Assembly (NCBI GenBank): GCA_021234155.1
Contig: JAJEKV010000041.1
Coordinates: 3,708,829-3,772,828 of the forward strand
Reading direction: 5' to 3'
DNA: 64,000 nucleotides
From: Isoetes taiwanensis
Taxonomy: Eukaryota > Streptophyta > Lycopodiopsida > Isoetales > Isoetaceae
Part shown: piece after piece, positions 1 to 11,892 of the stretch
Layout of the letters: each line of letters begins with the position of its first letter
Numbering within the stretch: the stretch's first letter is position 1
The notes under the pieces: generated by a model
Database searches by the model: none
The model's input: only the letters and a program-made list of their open reading frames with translations
What the model was told of the DNA's origin: nothing
Position numbers and translations under genes: made by a program

Positions 1-1974
1 ACCTCGAATGGTGTGAAGACTTTGAAACTCATTCTGACACATCTGTTTTCAGACATCCCCCCTTGTACCTCGTCAGACATTTCTTCATTGCAATTATATT
101 GTTCTCATTAGTCTGTGGCTTACACAGTTCACTTAAAGGGGGCAATTCAATCAGCCTCAAGCTAAGTCTCCTAACCTTTACGGTGTAATCATGCCCTTAA
201 AACCAGATGCCCATACCTCACAATGCCATAGCATCTGTACCTTGGAAAAGGACATGGCCAATGTCTATGTGGTAGATGACAAGGATACTAGTAATGCTTT
301 CGGTCGGAACGACATCCTTGACGTCTGATAAACATAAATCTGCACAAAAATTATGTTTGTAAAGATGAGGGCACAAAATAAATGAAAAGATTAGGAGATC
401 CCACGACGAGAAATTGGTTATACACACTTAAATAGCTGACAGCCAGTTTCGCGTCGTGTGATCCACTTAAGGTGGTTACCATTTGAGCGTAATTTTGGGA
501 AAGTGTTTTTTGTGGAGATAGGCTCTTTTGCCATATCAGAAGGGGTGTATGCATGTCATATTATCATACTTTCCACTTTCGGCCACTAGAATTCAACTTG
601 AAGTCTGTTACCCTCCCTATCCAATGGGTCTGCACATCTGCTTGCCGTTGTCGATTCTATGCTTGCCCCTCATTGATGGCAGCATACTCATCCAAGAGAC
701 AAAACCTTCCACTTCTTCACCTTCTGTACATAAGGCTAATACAGAGATTATAGGAGACATGGATCCGAGATGAAGAGTGAGCAAAGCCGGAGAGGATGCA
801 TGAAGAGGCGCTCGAGTGAACAGTAGAGAAGTCTGGCGCCTAAACCTGATAAGATTTTTATTGCATCTGACACCAGGCAGACAAAGTAGCCATCATTTTG
901 GTCGGCAATATGATTCCCTAAAAATACGGGCCATTAATGTTGCTGCAATGCATGCATGGACATCTCCTATGAAAATTCGCCATGTGGATGCCAAGTAAGC
1001 CTGCTCATTTTTCTACTTGCAAACTAATATGGACTTTGATAAAAAAAACAGGCAAACCTGATTGGCCATGGCAAATATGACGTGGAATTCTTCAACCCAA
1101 GTTATGGGCCATTTTAAGATCCCAAATCCGTCCTAATGTCAGCCTTGCAATTTCAGGTCTCAACTGCTGCAACTGCCTTTGTTTCTATGAACCGGTCTGG
1201 GTAAGCTACTACAATGGAATTGGTTCCCATTGCTAGCAATTCCAGAACCCATCAGTAGTAATCGAACTACCAATCCTTGATTGGATCAGTCTGTGACTTC
1301 ATTCCAATCATTACGGTTGGACTGCTTGCTGTGAATTTAAATTCTTGGTGAGATCTCTGAGTTCGTTTGACCTTCTAAGAGTCCATCCCTATTGAACAGC
1401 AACTAGCCCACTGGCCGAAACACTGTCAAGCTTGGTCGTGGTCGAAACCTGGCAAAATATTAAGGTTATATTGAAGTATGGGGATACTATAACACTATAT
1501 CCCTCTCAAGAAGAGAAGAAAAGTGACAACAACTAATATGCATAATGTTCGAAGGACCACATCACCCAGCATGATATCACACCATAGATAGCCTCACTGC
1601 TTATAGAGTTTGTATGCTAACAACATATCAAAGGATAACAAAAGACGTCTGTACAAATGAAAATACAACAAGTTCACTCAGATCCTCCATCTGAGGTGAC
1701 TGATGAAGACCCAGTAAAACTAGAACCCTTGGAAGGTTCACCTCCCGGCTCTCCATCCAAGAGATGAACCCTTGGCTGTCTCTGCTCATAATATATCTGT
1801 TGGAAGAGGTCGGTCAGCATTTTCTAAGTCCGGTGCTTCCACACCAGCAAGACGTGTAACGTGATACTGGGCTCATCGGACGTGCCATCTTTGATAGATA
1901 TACAACAAGCAAGAGGGGTTTAGTCCATCCGGACTAAGTGGGAAAAACTGAGGTTAGGGAACCAACGACCATAC
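1..1974. other. Intergenic, nothing recognised
   Basis: AT-rich DNA without a convincing gene. The open frames are short (81 codons or fewer) and match no family I know. I see no splice-consistent coding chain, tRNA or intact repeat terminus here. Confidence 0.5.
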
Positions 1975-2090
1975 TAATAATGAAATAGCCATCCATGTTC
2001 AATACACGACTGCAGCAACTTACCTCGCTCCATAATAATGAAATAGCCATCCATGTTCAATACACGACTGCAGCAACTTACCTCGCTCCA
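1975..2090. repeat. Tandem duplication, 58-bp unit x2
   Basis: Two head-to-tail copies (1975-2032 and 2033-2090), each starting TAATAATGAAATAGCC and ending CTCGCTCCA. They are identical over the full unit, so the duplication is recent. Confidence 0.95.
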
Positions 2091-2359
2091 TTTTCCTGCA
2101 AGGGGTTAGACAATGAATCTCATACAGTCTCATGCCAAATGCATAACTACAAGCCTAGAATCTACGATCCAATCCAACTTTCCCCTTGGGTCGTGACCCC
2201 AAGAAGACATATTCCACGGTACGTACAGGCCTTAAAGCAAGAGGGCTCTCCCCTTGGACTCATCCGTCAAAACAAGACTACAACAGACGTCGTCTACAAG
2301 GAACTACTTCCGTAAACAAGGAACACTTTCTCTATCTCATGCCCAAGATGTAGATGGAA

Positions 2360-2470
2360 CACCGATCTCCTCGGAGATCGGTGCTCCCTCTACACCATGG
2401 GCGCCGCACCGACGGTTGCACTTGGGTTTGACTCCCAAGGGTGCACAAAGCGTCGGCTCCGCCGGTGCCA
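2360..2470. repeat. Two adjacent inverted repeats
   Basis: A perfect 11-bp inverted repeat with a 2-bp loop (2360-2383, arms CACCGATCTCC/GGAGATCGGTG) is followed by a longer imperfect hairpin at about 2399-2470. The inner arms of the latter are TGCACTTGGG and CCCAAGGGTGCA, and the outer arms are GC-rich (GCACCGACG and CGTCGG). The patch is GC-rich in AT-rich surroundings and is followed by TATATATAG. It could be the end of a foldback transposon; no target duplication is evident. Confidence 0.7.
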
Positions 2471-4386
2471 AATTCTTGTATATATAGATTATTTATTTTA
2501 AGCTACAACATATCGAGAAAAAGTATTTTGGTTTTGGTACTTTATTTTAAGTTATAACATATCTAAGAGAGAGTTCTGGTTTTGCTTTCGAAATGTACGT
2601 GCAAGTAGCTGAGGAAAAGCCGCCATTAGCCATGTACACGAACATTTTTATTAGACCAAATTGTTATCTCAAAATCTAAACTTCATTCACCCATAAGTAT
2701 TCTTATTAGAATTTCCAAAATTGACATCAGCTCTGACTCTAGAAAGTTGCTCCTTAATTTAGAACTTCTATACAACATGGAAGCTAGTTCAGGGGTTATG
2801 ATGGTGTAAAAATGTTGTCAATCAAACATGCAAAATAATTTGGATACAACAAGGATATGATGGTGTGGAAATGTTGTGAATGAAACATGCCCTCAATTGA
2901 TGCTGCCAAAATGCCAAAAATTTTATTGTCAGACCCTCAAACGATGCCATCAAAATCTATAATCAACATTATGCTTCAGCAAAATCTATAATCAACATTA
3001 TGCTTCAACTCAATGGTAAATTATTTTGCAAGAGAGAGATTTGTGGGTCACAAGTTAGAGACATTATTGTTGTGCGATTACTATCCTATAAAGGAAGATC
3101 AACCAAGATAAGTATTGACAAACTGTTTGTTTATGCATTGTGAAATCATACAAATGTGTCAATCAAAAGCACCAAGTAATTCATCCCTAGGTATGCTCTG
3201 GTGTATTATACATGTTCCCATTTTCAATACTTGTTTTCTACACATGCTTTCATTTTCTACACTTTTAACTATATACAATGTGGCTAATGTGGAGGAGGAT
3301 GCTCACAAAATTATCAAGAATTATCAGGTAAATTTTGCACGTCATTATATGATGTCACAAACATCAAATTTTGTGGTAAAAAGAGACACAGGTATGAAGG
3401 TACGGACTGTCTATCTCTCTAGTTATCAAGAAAATCAATGAGAAGTTCCATGATCTGCTAGTCTCTATATGTCCAACAGAAATCGCGCCCTGCAAGAAAA
3501 TGCTCCCTTTTTTGTGGCTTTATAGATGTAATGCATCTTTGTACGTTCTGTTTTAGTAATACAAGTGACGAGCCGTTCATTTCGAATTAATATTCGTGAT
3601 TTACAATACACATTAAGAAGGAGATAACTCCACAAGAATCGGATACAACGGAAGTAGTCGCTCTAAAAGTCAAGAAAGCATTTCGTAAACACGAAGAAAT
3701 CGAGAAAAATACTTACAAGAAATAGTCGCCTTTCTACAGCGGCGACAAATGTTTGAATCTGCAAGAAAAAAAGCAGTTTCAAATGAACCACATATGAGGT
3801 TTAGAAAATAATACAAGTCAAATAGAGTAGAACCTGAGAAACATAGAAACATAGGGGCATGTCTCATCTTACCTAAATGAAGAAAAATACTCAGCCTTTC
3901 AAAACGGCCGCGAAAGACCTCAATCTGCACTTGGGAAACCGATTTATCAAGATCCAGCAAGCAACTGAGCCCTAGAGAGTCTAACTAGCCTATAGCGTTG
4001 GAATAGGGAAATACGAAAGCATGCCTGACCGTCCACATTAATTTTGGACCGTCCACATTAATTTTGGGCTATTTATGACTTGTTGCTATCGTAGATCAAG
4101 ATTTTTTTTATAAAACTTTATGGAAACCTCCCTAAGTTAGCCAATGTAGAAACCTCTCTAGGCTTCAAAGAAAAGCCGGGGAGGTTTCCACAAAAGAAAA
4201 TGGGGGAGGTTTCCAGTCCTTGTCCTTGGGAGTCTAACCCAATTCGGGCGAATATAATCCAAATCGGGCGAATATAATTTGATCTTTGTATATATGTCAG
4301 ACATAGGGAAATACCTAGAAGGAAAATTTGGTAAAGACAACACTTGCTATCTCAATGTGTTTCACACATGCAAGCACTAAGCAAAG
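2471..4386. other. Intergenic with short duplications, no gene recognised
   Basis: It holds a 29-bp tandem duplication (2951-2979 and 2980-3008), a diverged duplication of about 60 bp at 2790-2900, and a 20-bp tandem duplication (4027-4046 and 4047-4066). A 108-codon frame at 3115-3441 begins with TTG and resembles nothing I know, so I do not call it a gene. Confidence 0.5.
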
Positions 4387-4410
4387 CTACCTACCCTTGT
4401 AAATCAAATT

Positions 4411-4560
4411 AATAGAATAGAATAGGTTTTTAGCGTCCACGGAGACCAATTGGCCTATGGGACCCAAACAAAAAGAGAGCAGCAAGCATATTACTGACAG
4501 GATTAAAAAACCCCCGCCCCGAAGGGTTTTCGAGGGAAAAACCTTAGCAGTAATAAGCAT
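4411..4560 (-). mobile_element. 5'-truncated LINE 3' tail
   Basis: Read on the minus strand this is a conserved 3' module: a hairpin block (4490-4554) with stem ends ATTACTG/CAGTAAT, then GGGTCCCATAGGCCAATTGG, then GTCTCCGTGGACG, then a tail of TATTC repeats. The same module ends the LINE at 34-36.6 kb and recurs at 31.7 and 40.0 kb. Only the last ~150 bp were inserted, as is usual for target-primed LINE copies. Confidence 0.8.
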
Positions 4561-5977
4561 GCTGGCACACTGTACAATTGCATAGAACAGTTCAAGACCG
4601 TCCCGTAGGACATGAAATAGATCTTTGGCATCCTTAGACACCTTGCAAGGCTTAGCAAATCAATCATGCATGTAAGAAATTATCAAGCTATTGTCAAAAG
4701 GCTTGAGTCTCTACACTGGAATGCAAACATGGAAGAGAATCGCTAAGTTGAAGAATCTAAGGCAGAAAACTAACAGAAAAAGCTGGTAGCCTTAAACCAA
4801 ATGAGACTTCAATCTCCTATTTCAAAAAAACATATATACTTAAACAAATCAATAAGATTCAAGGGGTACAGAGGGAAGCTAGTACCTTTTGTGTTATAAT
4901 CAAAGTACAGAACCGTTGTTCCAGAGATCTTGCACCAAAGCCTGGATCATCCCGGAACAACAAAAAATACAGATAGGTCAAGCAAGCAAAGTGGGAAACG
5001 TCGTCCGACCCCTAAATCCTTGAAGCCCGACCTTTAAATCCTTGAAGCAAGCCCAAAGCAAACAGAAAAAATGACACAGGCAAACTGCTGAACCAAAAAA
5101 CTCTCAAATTGGTACTTCACAAAGACACGATCCAGGCCAAGGGACCTCTTAACTTAACCAAAACGGGGAAAAAGAAACGCAACCAAAATAAAAAAAATAA
5201 ATGACCAGAAGCAGCAACCAGAAAGCGGCGGCCAGAAACGCAGCAATGTTGTGGCAGCGAAGGAAGGAGCGACATCGGAAGTTTCTCTGCCGAATTGCTT
5301 TTTTGCTAGACTTTCCGCCATAGTCACAACAACGTGTCATCTTTAAAAAAAAAATTGGGCATTTCATTTCTTTGTCCGATTTTTTTCCCGGACAAACATG
5401 GGACGTGGCAGAAAGATGTCAAGCTAGATTGGTCCCTAAAGTATAGATGTCGAAATATATGAAAAGTTGATACGAAAAGCACGGCTCCAAATTGGGGTTC
5501 CTCCCAAAATTTCCGGTTAAAGTTGTTAAAATCTGGTTTCTAAAATAAATGCCGGAAAATTTCTGGTAAAAATTTTGTAAAATACTTGTTAAATCTGGCA
5601 AATTAGAGGATATTTTCCTAAAAATCCAATAAGTAGCAATAAAGCACGGCATTTTGCCGGTTTAAGCAAAATCTAATCTGGAGGCCTGACGAAAAGGGCT
5701 TGGGGAAGCCTAGTTGACAATTCTGACAGCAGAATAGATCTGGGCTTGGATTCCAAAAAGGCCCTCATCCACCATAACGGCTTATGGGCAGTTTAATTAT
5801 TTTATATCCTGTCGCTTTCATATAATAAGGCAAAACAAATGAGAACAGAAAAGACAAAAGAATTAGACAGGAAGGATAAATGGTTGTTAGGACCTTTTCC
5901 ATTAAAGGCTTCTTGAAGATGATAAGCAGGCATAATGCTCATTCCTTATAAGCATATGTTAGAGATAAGGTTTGCTC
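4561..5977. other. Intergenic, nothing recognised
   Basis: AT-rich sequence with scattered short open frames and no family match. I see no transposon ends or RNA gene. Confidence 0.5.
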
Positions 5978-6053
5978 GTAGGCCCTTACATGGGGTAAGG
6001 GGCTGGTGAGCCCGCTAGGACGAGCCAGTTCCTCACGCCATGTAAGGGCCTAC
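5978..6053 (-). repeat. Perfect 16-bp inverted repeat hairpin, possible SINE piece
   Basis: Arms GTAGGCCCTTACATGG (5978-5993) and CCATGTAAGGGCCTAC (6038-6053) are perfect complements around a 44-bp loop that itself contains GGCTGG/CCAG pairing. On the minus strand GGTTCGAATG, resembling an RNA polymerase III B box, lies just upstream. It may be part of a tRNA-derived SINE or a foldback element; the A box is only weakly suggested. Confidence 0.6.
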
Positions 6054-6322
6054 ATTCGAACCTTCTCCCACCCAAGATTATTTCAGCCATTAGATGGCAT
6101 CTAGGATCTACGTGCGACAATATTAGGCCTAGAATCACACATGCTACTATATATTAAGTTTAAGTTGGCCTATGATAGTGACTTTAACCAACAATTACAT
6201 TGACAATCATACTTAATTATGTGCATTGTTAGGGCTATAAATATCTTATCTACAACTATATGACCAAAAATATACGTTTCGTATCAGACATTTGACAATG
6301 TGCAAGAATTAGAGGTCCCCCC

Positions 6323-6340
6323 TTTTTTTTTTTTTTTTTT
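6323..6340. repeat. Poly(T) tract
   Basis: Eighteen consecutive T residues just upstream of the region that aligns with the ISTL promoter. It may mark the edge of the duplicated segment or an old retroelement tail. Confidence 0.85.
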
Positions 6341-6349
6341 GGGGTTCTC

Positions 6350-6532
6350 AAAATAGTGGCGGGGCACGTCTAATTTTACCGCGTCAACAAGCTGTCCAAG
6401 ACATTCGCTATATAGCCGCTGATCTAACGCAAACCCTAAAGGATTATAATGATAATCGTCATGTTCTGCCGTCTTCGAATTGGCCAATTCATCTTGCCGC
6501 TGTTATACTTGAGTTGACTGCTTCCAGACGAT
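6350..6532 (+). promoter_or_regulatory. Duplicated ISTL 5' flank
   Basis: This stretch aligns with the sequence before the complete gene at 51,490-51,754. Shared blocks include CCGCGTCAACAAG, GCCGATCTAAC-like sequence and CCAATTCATCTTGCCGCTGT. The paralogue therefore came with at least part of its promoter and 5' leader, although several blocks of the parent leader are missing. Confidence 0.7.
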
Positions 6533-7866
6533 ATGTGTCGGGTGTTTATATTTCGTCACAACACTTTCAACGAAGGAAAATGGTAAGATCGCAATTTCAC
6601 CTTCCATCGTTTGTGTTTCTGCTTTTAGGTCCAGAAAGCTGCCAAATTTGGTCTGGCAATGCTTATTAGCATTCTATAACTTTACTACAGGATGCCAATT
6701 TTTAGATTTTGCTTATGGTATTGATGGATTTGTTACTTTTATGGATCATGTGGCAAGTATAGTTGTGTTATATTACAGCAAGTTTCAGCTGTCTCTGGTG
6801 GTGGCACGGATCAAAGTTGTACGTGGAAGGCATTATGCAATGGTTCGGCAGTCACGAAAAGATGTTGCCATGTGCCTTCAACAAGGGAACGAGTATATCG
6901 CTCGCAAAAAGGTATTCAATCCTAGATTGTCCATCGTTTATGCATTATTGAGATTCAATCATTATTTTTCAAATATTCAGGCCCTATGTTAAACATTAAC
7001 TGATTTTAATTGCAGGTTGAGCAAGCAATACGAGAGCAAAAGGAGGTTGAGGTTTTGAATCTGATTGAAAAAGCCTGCGCTTATCTTATAACACAACTTC
7101 CTTATTTATCTCAAAGGTAAATCCCCTATCAAACCTGTTCTTTCCTAGTTGTTCTGACTATTTTTTGGCATGATCTAATTGCAGTAGGATATGCCCTTTT
7201 AATTTACATGAGCCAGTAGCTACTATTATTTATGCTGGGTCCAGAGTAGAAGAATTGCCAGAGCTGCCTGAGGTTCGTGCAATGCTTGTATCCAAATTTG
7301 GGAAAGAGTTTGTTGACATTATTTCAGAACTTAGACCTGACAATCAAGTAAACAAGCAGGTACTTTGAAGAATTTCATATCCAGTGGGAACATCGTTCTC
7401 TTGGCAGCGAGCGTATGTAAGACTATCTATTCATCTTTGGCAAACGTTTGTGCAGCTTGTTCAATTTTTGTCGATAGAACCGCCAAATATAAGGCAAAAG
7501 TTCAAGGTGATGGAGGAGATATGTGCTGAGCATAATGTGCAATGGAAGGCGTGTAAGGTAAGGGTTCCTTGGTCATTTACAGTAAATAAGCTAAAGAGTC
7601 AACTACCATGCCGTAATTGCCTAAAAATAAGCTACTAAGGAAATACATTAGAAATTATGGACTTCCTAGTTCATGTAAGCTGTTTGGAAGTTTGGCAGGA
7701 TGTATATCATTAACAATGCTGTTGCTTCCAACAGGACCATGATATATCAGGAATTTCAGATCCAAATGAAGAGAACAAGGTTCCTATGGAAGGTATTTCT
7801 TCCAATTTGCATGCCAAGACAGTAAATAAGCCAAAAAGAAGTGGCTTGCCAACTAGCATGCCATAA
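6533..7866 (+). CDS. Truncated IST1-like (ISTL) paralogue, IST1 domain only
   Basis: Predicted exons are 6533-6582, 6779-6911, 7016-7116, 7188-7359, 7456-7557 and 7735-7866, joining to 690 nt or 229 residues. Exons 2, 3 and 4 match in length (133, 101, 172 nt) those of the complete gene at 51.8 kb, and introns are retained, so this is a DNA-level duplication and not a retrocopy. The whole IST1 domain (VVARIKVVRGRH, AMVRQSRKDVAMCLQQG, PELPEVRAML, SIEPPNIRQKFKVMEEIC) stays open. The protein ends shortly after the domain because sequence like intron 5 replaces exon 6 near 7815, giving a stop at 7864. IST1 proteins bind ESCRT-III and VPS4; this copy would lack the long tail. It may be expressed or be a young pseudogene. 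Confidence 0.7.
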
Positions 7867-8035
7867 ATGCCAAAAAATATACCACTGAGGGCTGCTCTTC
7901 TAAATTATTCTCCACTGGATTCAAGGCACCAATCCTAGGTTTGAAAAAATCATTGAAGCAACAAAAGGTTATGCCCATCTTGCTATTTCTTATAGTGATA
8001 GCATTTAGTCCAGAATATCAAACAAAACTATATCA
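7867..8035 (+). pseudogene. Remnant of ISTL exon 6
   Basis: From about 7890 the sequence again matches the parental last exon (GGATTCAAGGCA, TTTCTTATAGTGATA, CCAGAATATCAAAC), corresponding to about 53,510-53,655. The ~420 bp between this and the upstream part is missing. Similarity ends near 8035, which marks the 3' edge of the duplication. Confidence 0.8.
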
Positions 8036-8735
8036 AACAAAACCCATAGAGTTTTGGACTCCCTTATACCCACTACCCCCTTCTCTATATGTGCATTGAT
8101 AGGTGCCTCCTGCATGCATCCAACTTACTAGTATTTTAACTCACTAGTACTGAGAACAATCTCCCCTTTCCTCACTTTAAGTACTTTTTTCCTCGCTTAA
8201 AGTGCTAAGGCATCACTAGGGGAAAGAAACTATGAGGCACTAGTCTGTTCAAGACCTAGATCAATGACACTTAAGGATTACACAAGTATTACACCTATTA
8301 ATAGGGCATAGAGCCAAAAAGATGGATGTCCCATATTGTAAAAGGAAATCTCAAATGGATCTTGTAATCTAGTACTTAACTAACAGGAAGATCAAATAGA
8401 GAAGAACCCAACTTCCAACATTGATGGCATCTCTCAAAGCTATGCTATGCTCAGATGGGAAGCAATGTTTTTTTTTTTTGTCATGTGTATAAATGACAAG
8501 AAAAAAAAAAAAGGTAAGATGACGAAAAAAAAAAACACAAAAAGACTGAAAACGTCATCTTGTGCGTAAGTGCGTAAAATGCCCAAGGGTACAACTCTTG
8601 TATAGGGGATATGTCATGGGTGTGCAAGGGGTCAACCAAAAACCCCGTGTACATGGCTTAAAAATCTTCAACAAAAGAAAAAAAAAAGCTTCCACAAAAA
8701 ATTATTTTGGGCCGTTCATCTTGTTTGTTTGTTTG
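8036..8735. other. Intergenic with A/T tracts, no gene
   Basis: It contains poly(T)/poly(A) tracts that can fold back on each other (about 8468-8513, inner arms GTCAT/ATGAC) and more A-rich tracts to 8735. No gene is recognised. Confidence 0.5.
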
Positions 8736-9079
8736 TTTTTTTTTTCAAAAAAACAAGAGTTTATTAATTAAAAGCAAACATTGCAAGATGTACATATCTC
8801 ATCTAGTTGTATAAGCATATAAGCACAAGAAAATGCTCATGAAATATGAGCCTGAAGCATTATGTACTTACTTCAGCATACGAGACCAATGATAAAAATT
8901 AATTTGAATATAGTGAATCCAAATACGGTGCTTCACTTCTTCCTTGAAAGAGGAAGTCTTCTAAGCCATCAATATCTTACTCCGGGCTACGTCAATAACA
9001 CTACGAATAGATAATTAAATGCAGTGAAAAATGTGCAGTCTACAATGCTCCCAGATTGACCACAGTAGCCAACCAGACC

Positions 9080-9516
9080 TTAGATGAAATGCCTTTTGCT
9101 TAGCCATGGCCTATGTAGCTGGGTAGGATGCCAAGAGAGCAAATTTGATGTGGAGCATACTGTTGAATAAAGCTTATAGCTAAGACCATGCTGGTTGAAC
9201 TTCTGACAAGAAAAGAGAAGTGTTTCGAGATCTGAAAGGCAAAGCGGACATACTGCCGAGATAAGAAGATCATAGCGATGTCGCAAGATATTTACACGCG
9301 CACACCTATGTAAAACTTGCCTCCAAAATACAAAAACCTTAGGATGAAGCAACTTATCCCAAATCCAGCGCCATGTACGAGCCCACATTGATTGTGGGAT
9401 TTGCAGTTACCATCTATTTGACAACGAAAGAGGCTGGAAGAGTAGGAACTTTGCTTGAAATGTAGGCTATGGCAAGAGGTAACCACCTTCATAGCATACT
9501 CAAATAGAGACGACAT
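9080..9516 (-). pseudogene. L1 ORF2 C-terminal zinc-binding domain remnant
   Basis: Two overlapping frames carry WDKLLHPKVFVFWRQVLHR followed by a cysteine-spaced AVCPLCLSDLETLLF stretch. This is the pattern of the zf-RVT domain that follows the reverse transcriptase in plant L1 ORF2. One frameshift separates the pieces. Confidence 0.75.
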
Positions 9517-10329
9517 CTGCTAAGACCCATCTTCTTTGTGTAAGAGGATGAATTAATGCAGCAAGTGGAGGTGCTAAGAGGTCTAGCAGTAATGGTGCCC
9601 ACCAACATGTAACATCTAGTAGAGTATGGATAGAAGGACATGATCAAAGTAAGTGTCTGACCGCATACTATGCTGCCCATAATCCTCGTAGGAAGGGAGA
9701 AGCATTTGGAAAAGGCTGAAGAGGGTGAAATAGAGTCTAAGGAAGAGCTGGTTTGACTACCTTCTTATCTAAAGGAATACCATGATGAAGAGATTGTCCA
9801 AGAAGAAGTAAACCAGGAGAGTCATCTTCGTCATTTAGAAGCCTCCAAATGAATTTTTAAATGAGAACCTTACTCTGCAGTAAGAAGTCCATCATACCCA
9901 CGCCACCAGCCCACGTGGGGAAGATACATTCCAAGCCACTTTAACTACAACACCCTCCTGAATGCCAGTCCATATGAAATTCCAGACTATTGCAATGAGC
10001 TCCTATACTTTACCCTATGGGGCTAGCAAGAAGGAAGCCATGTAAACATGGGTATTGCAGAGAACTGATTTGGCTACTGTAATACGACTAGCTAGAGATA
10101 CTTTGCAATTGTCTTAATAGGAACCTCTCTACAAACCCTTGATTTCTTTCCATGCTGTTCCTCCACCAATATGAATGCCAATTGGGATTCCAAGTAGCTT
10201 CGAGCCTATTCATTAGCAAGAAGCTCCTGTGGATAATCATGAACACATGCCAAAATCGGAGTGTCCAACGTTCATAAGGCCGTACCTTTTTGCCAACCAT
10301 CAGCACTCCAGAAGCCAGTGAGAATGTAT

Positions 10330-10772
10330 CTAGGAGCAGTTTTGTAGCTTCAAGATTCTCAAATTAGCAACCAAGAATAGGAATGTGTCATCTGCATATC
10401 GATTACATTCTTCCTGTATATCATCCTCCATAGCGAAACCCTCCCCTCGGCTGTCGCAATAGCAAATAGCTGCGTCAACATCTTCGCAACAATTGTGAAA
10501 AGGAGTGGTGCTAATGGACATCCCTGACGAATACCAGGACAAAGTGGGAAAATTTCTAGTAGCTCACCATGAAAAAGAACAACAACCTGAGTAAAGACAT
10601 ACGACTTTATAACATCTGATGTAAAATGCTGCTCGTATCCCAATCTGAACATACATAAGTGCATGAAATCCCAGCTAACACTATCATATGCCTTTGCAAA
10701 ATCAAGTTTAAGATACACAACATGATGATTTTGCCAAGGTGCCCAATAGATCACTGCATATGTAGCAACCAC
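10330..10772 (-). pseudogene. L1 reverse transcriptase core remnant
   Basis: The frame shows KLDFAKAYDSVSWDF (motif A), GIRQGCPLAPLLF (motif B) and, in a shifted frame, YADDTFLF (motif C, catalytic YADD). The order and spacing fit non-LTR reverse transcriptases. At least one frameshift lies between motifs B and C. Confidence 0.88.
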
Positions 10773-11892
10773 ATTATTAAGGATGCATCGTCTTAGAAGA
10801 AATACTGATCGACTTAGCTAAAATATCCTTCACCCCTTCTCCAAATGTCTTGGCAAATATATATACCAATGATAATAGAGTAATTGGTCGTCAATCTGAA
10901 ATAGTCTAGGGATCTCTGATCTTGAAGATCAACGAGATGGCGTCTATATTCAAAATTTGACGAAGGTAACAAAAAATGTCAAACATATCTAGCTCCACCA
11001 TTTCCAATATTCCTGAACTTAATTAATATACCATTCAATCCTGGGCACTTCCCCTTTTAAGTTAAAAAACTGTCCTACCCAAATCAACAGTCATTCTAGC
11101 AGCCTCTACTGATAGACATTGCTCTTTAGAAATGATGGGAGAAATCCTAGACAGATCCATGTCTCGCATTTCTGATTAAAAGGGCAAATGTCTCTCAGCA
11201 AAAAATGGTTGAAGGTGATCATGTAGATGTTGCTCGAGATCTTCTGGCTGTAAGAGTACTGAGCTATCTAATAGATGCAGTGAAGACATGGTTGACGTCA
11301 TGTAATGCTTCTTAGCTACACAAAAGGAGAAGCCTATACAATGGTCTCCTTCACGAAACTACTACAAAGTTGCTTTAGTCTTTGCATGTTGGGTTTGTGC
11401 TACTATGTCATCCTCAATGAATACCTAGAAGAAAACCCTACTAAGAGAGGAGAAAAATTCTGATATAAAGTATTCAATAAAGCATGATCTGCTGCTGTGG
11501 GCTGTCAGTCCTACTGTGTCTCAAAATATTTGATCGCGACGGGTGCATCCACTATGCCGGCCATCCCTTAACGTTCTTTAACAGCAATTGCCCAAATGAC
11601 TTTGCAAGGTTCTTGGAAGTCTACATCTTTCAAGAATTTTACAGCGAAAGCACATCTGCCCCGAACATTGTTGTAGTAAAGGTTATATCCAAAAGAAGTT
11701 GTAGATGATGATTTGAAACTGAATTGTCTCTAAGGCAGGATCGGAAAGAAATGCCAAAACTGCATCCGCATTCCAGTAAGCCCTATCCAACTGAGAGCTT
11801 GCATGATCCCCATCAATCATACTATTGCACCAAGTGAAAGCATCTTCACCATTTAGTTCCGATAGGTTGCAGTCATGGAGAAGACGATGTCA

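Noticed and set aside
3115-3441. 108-codon open frame
   Set aside because: Starts with TTG, has no family motif or splice context; probably chance in AT-rich DNA.
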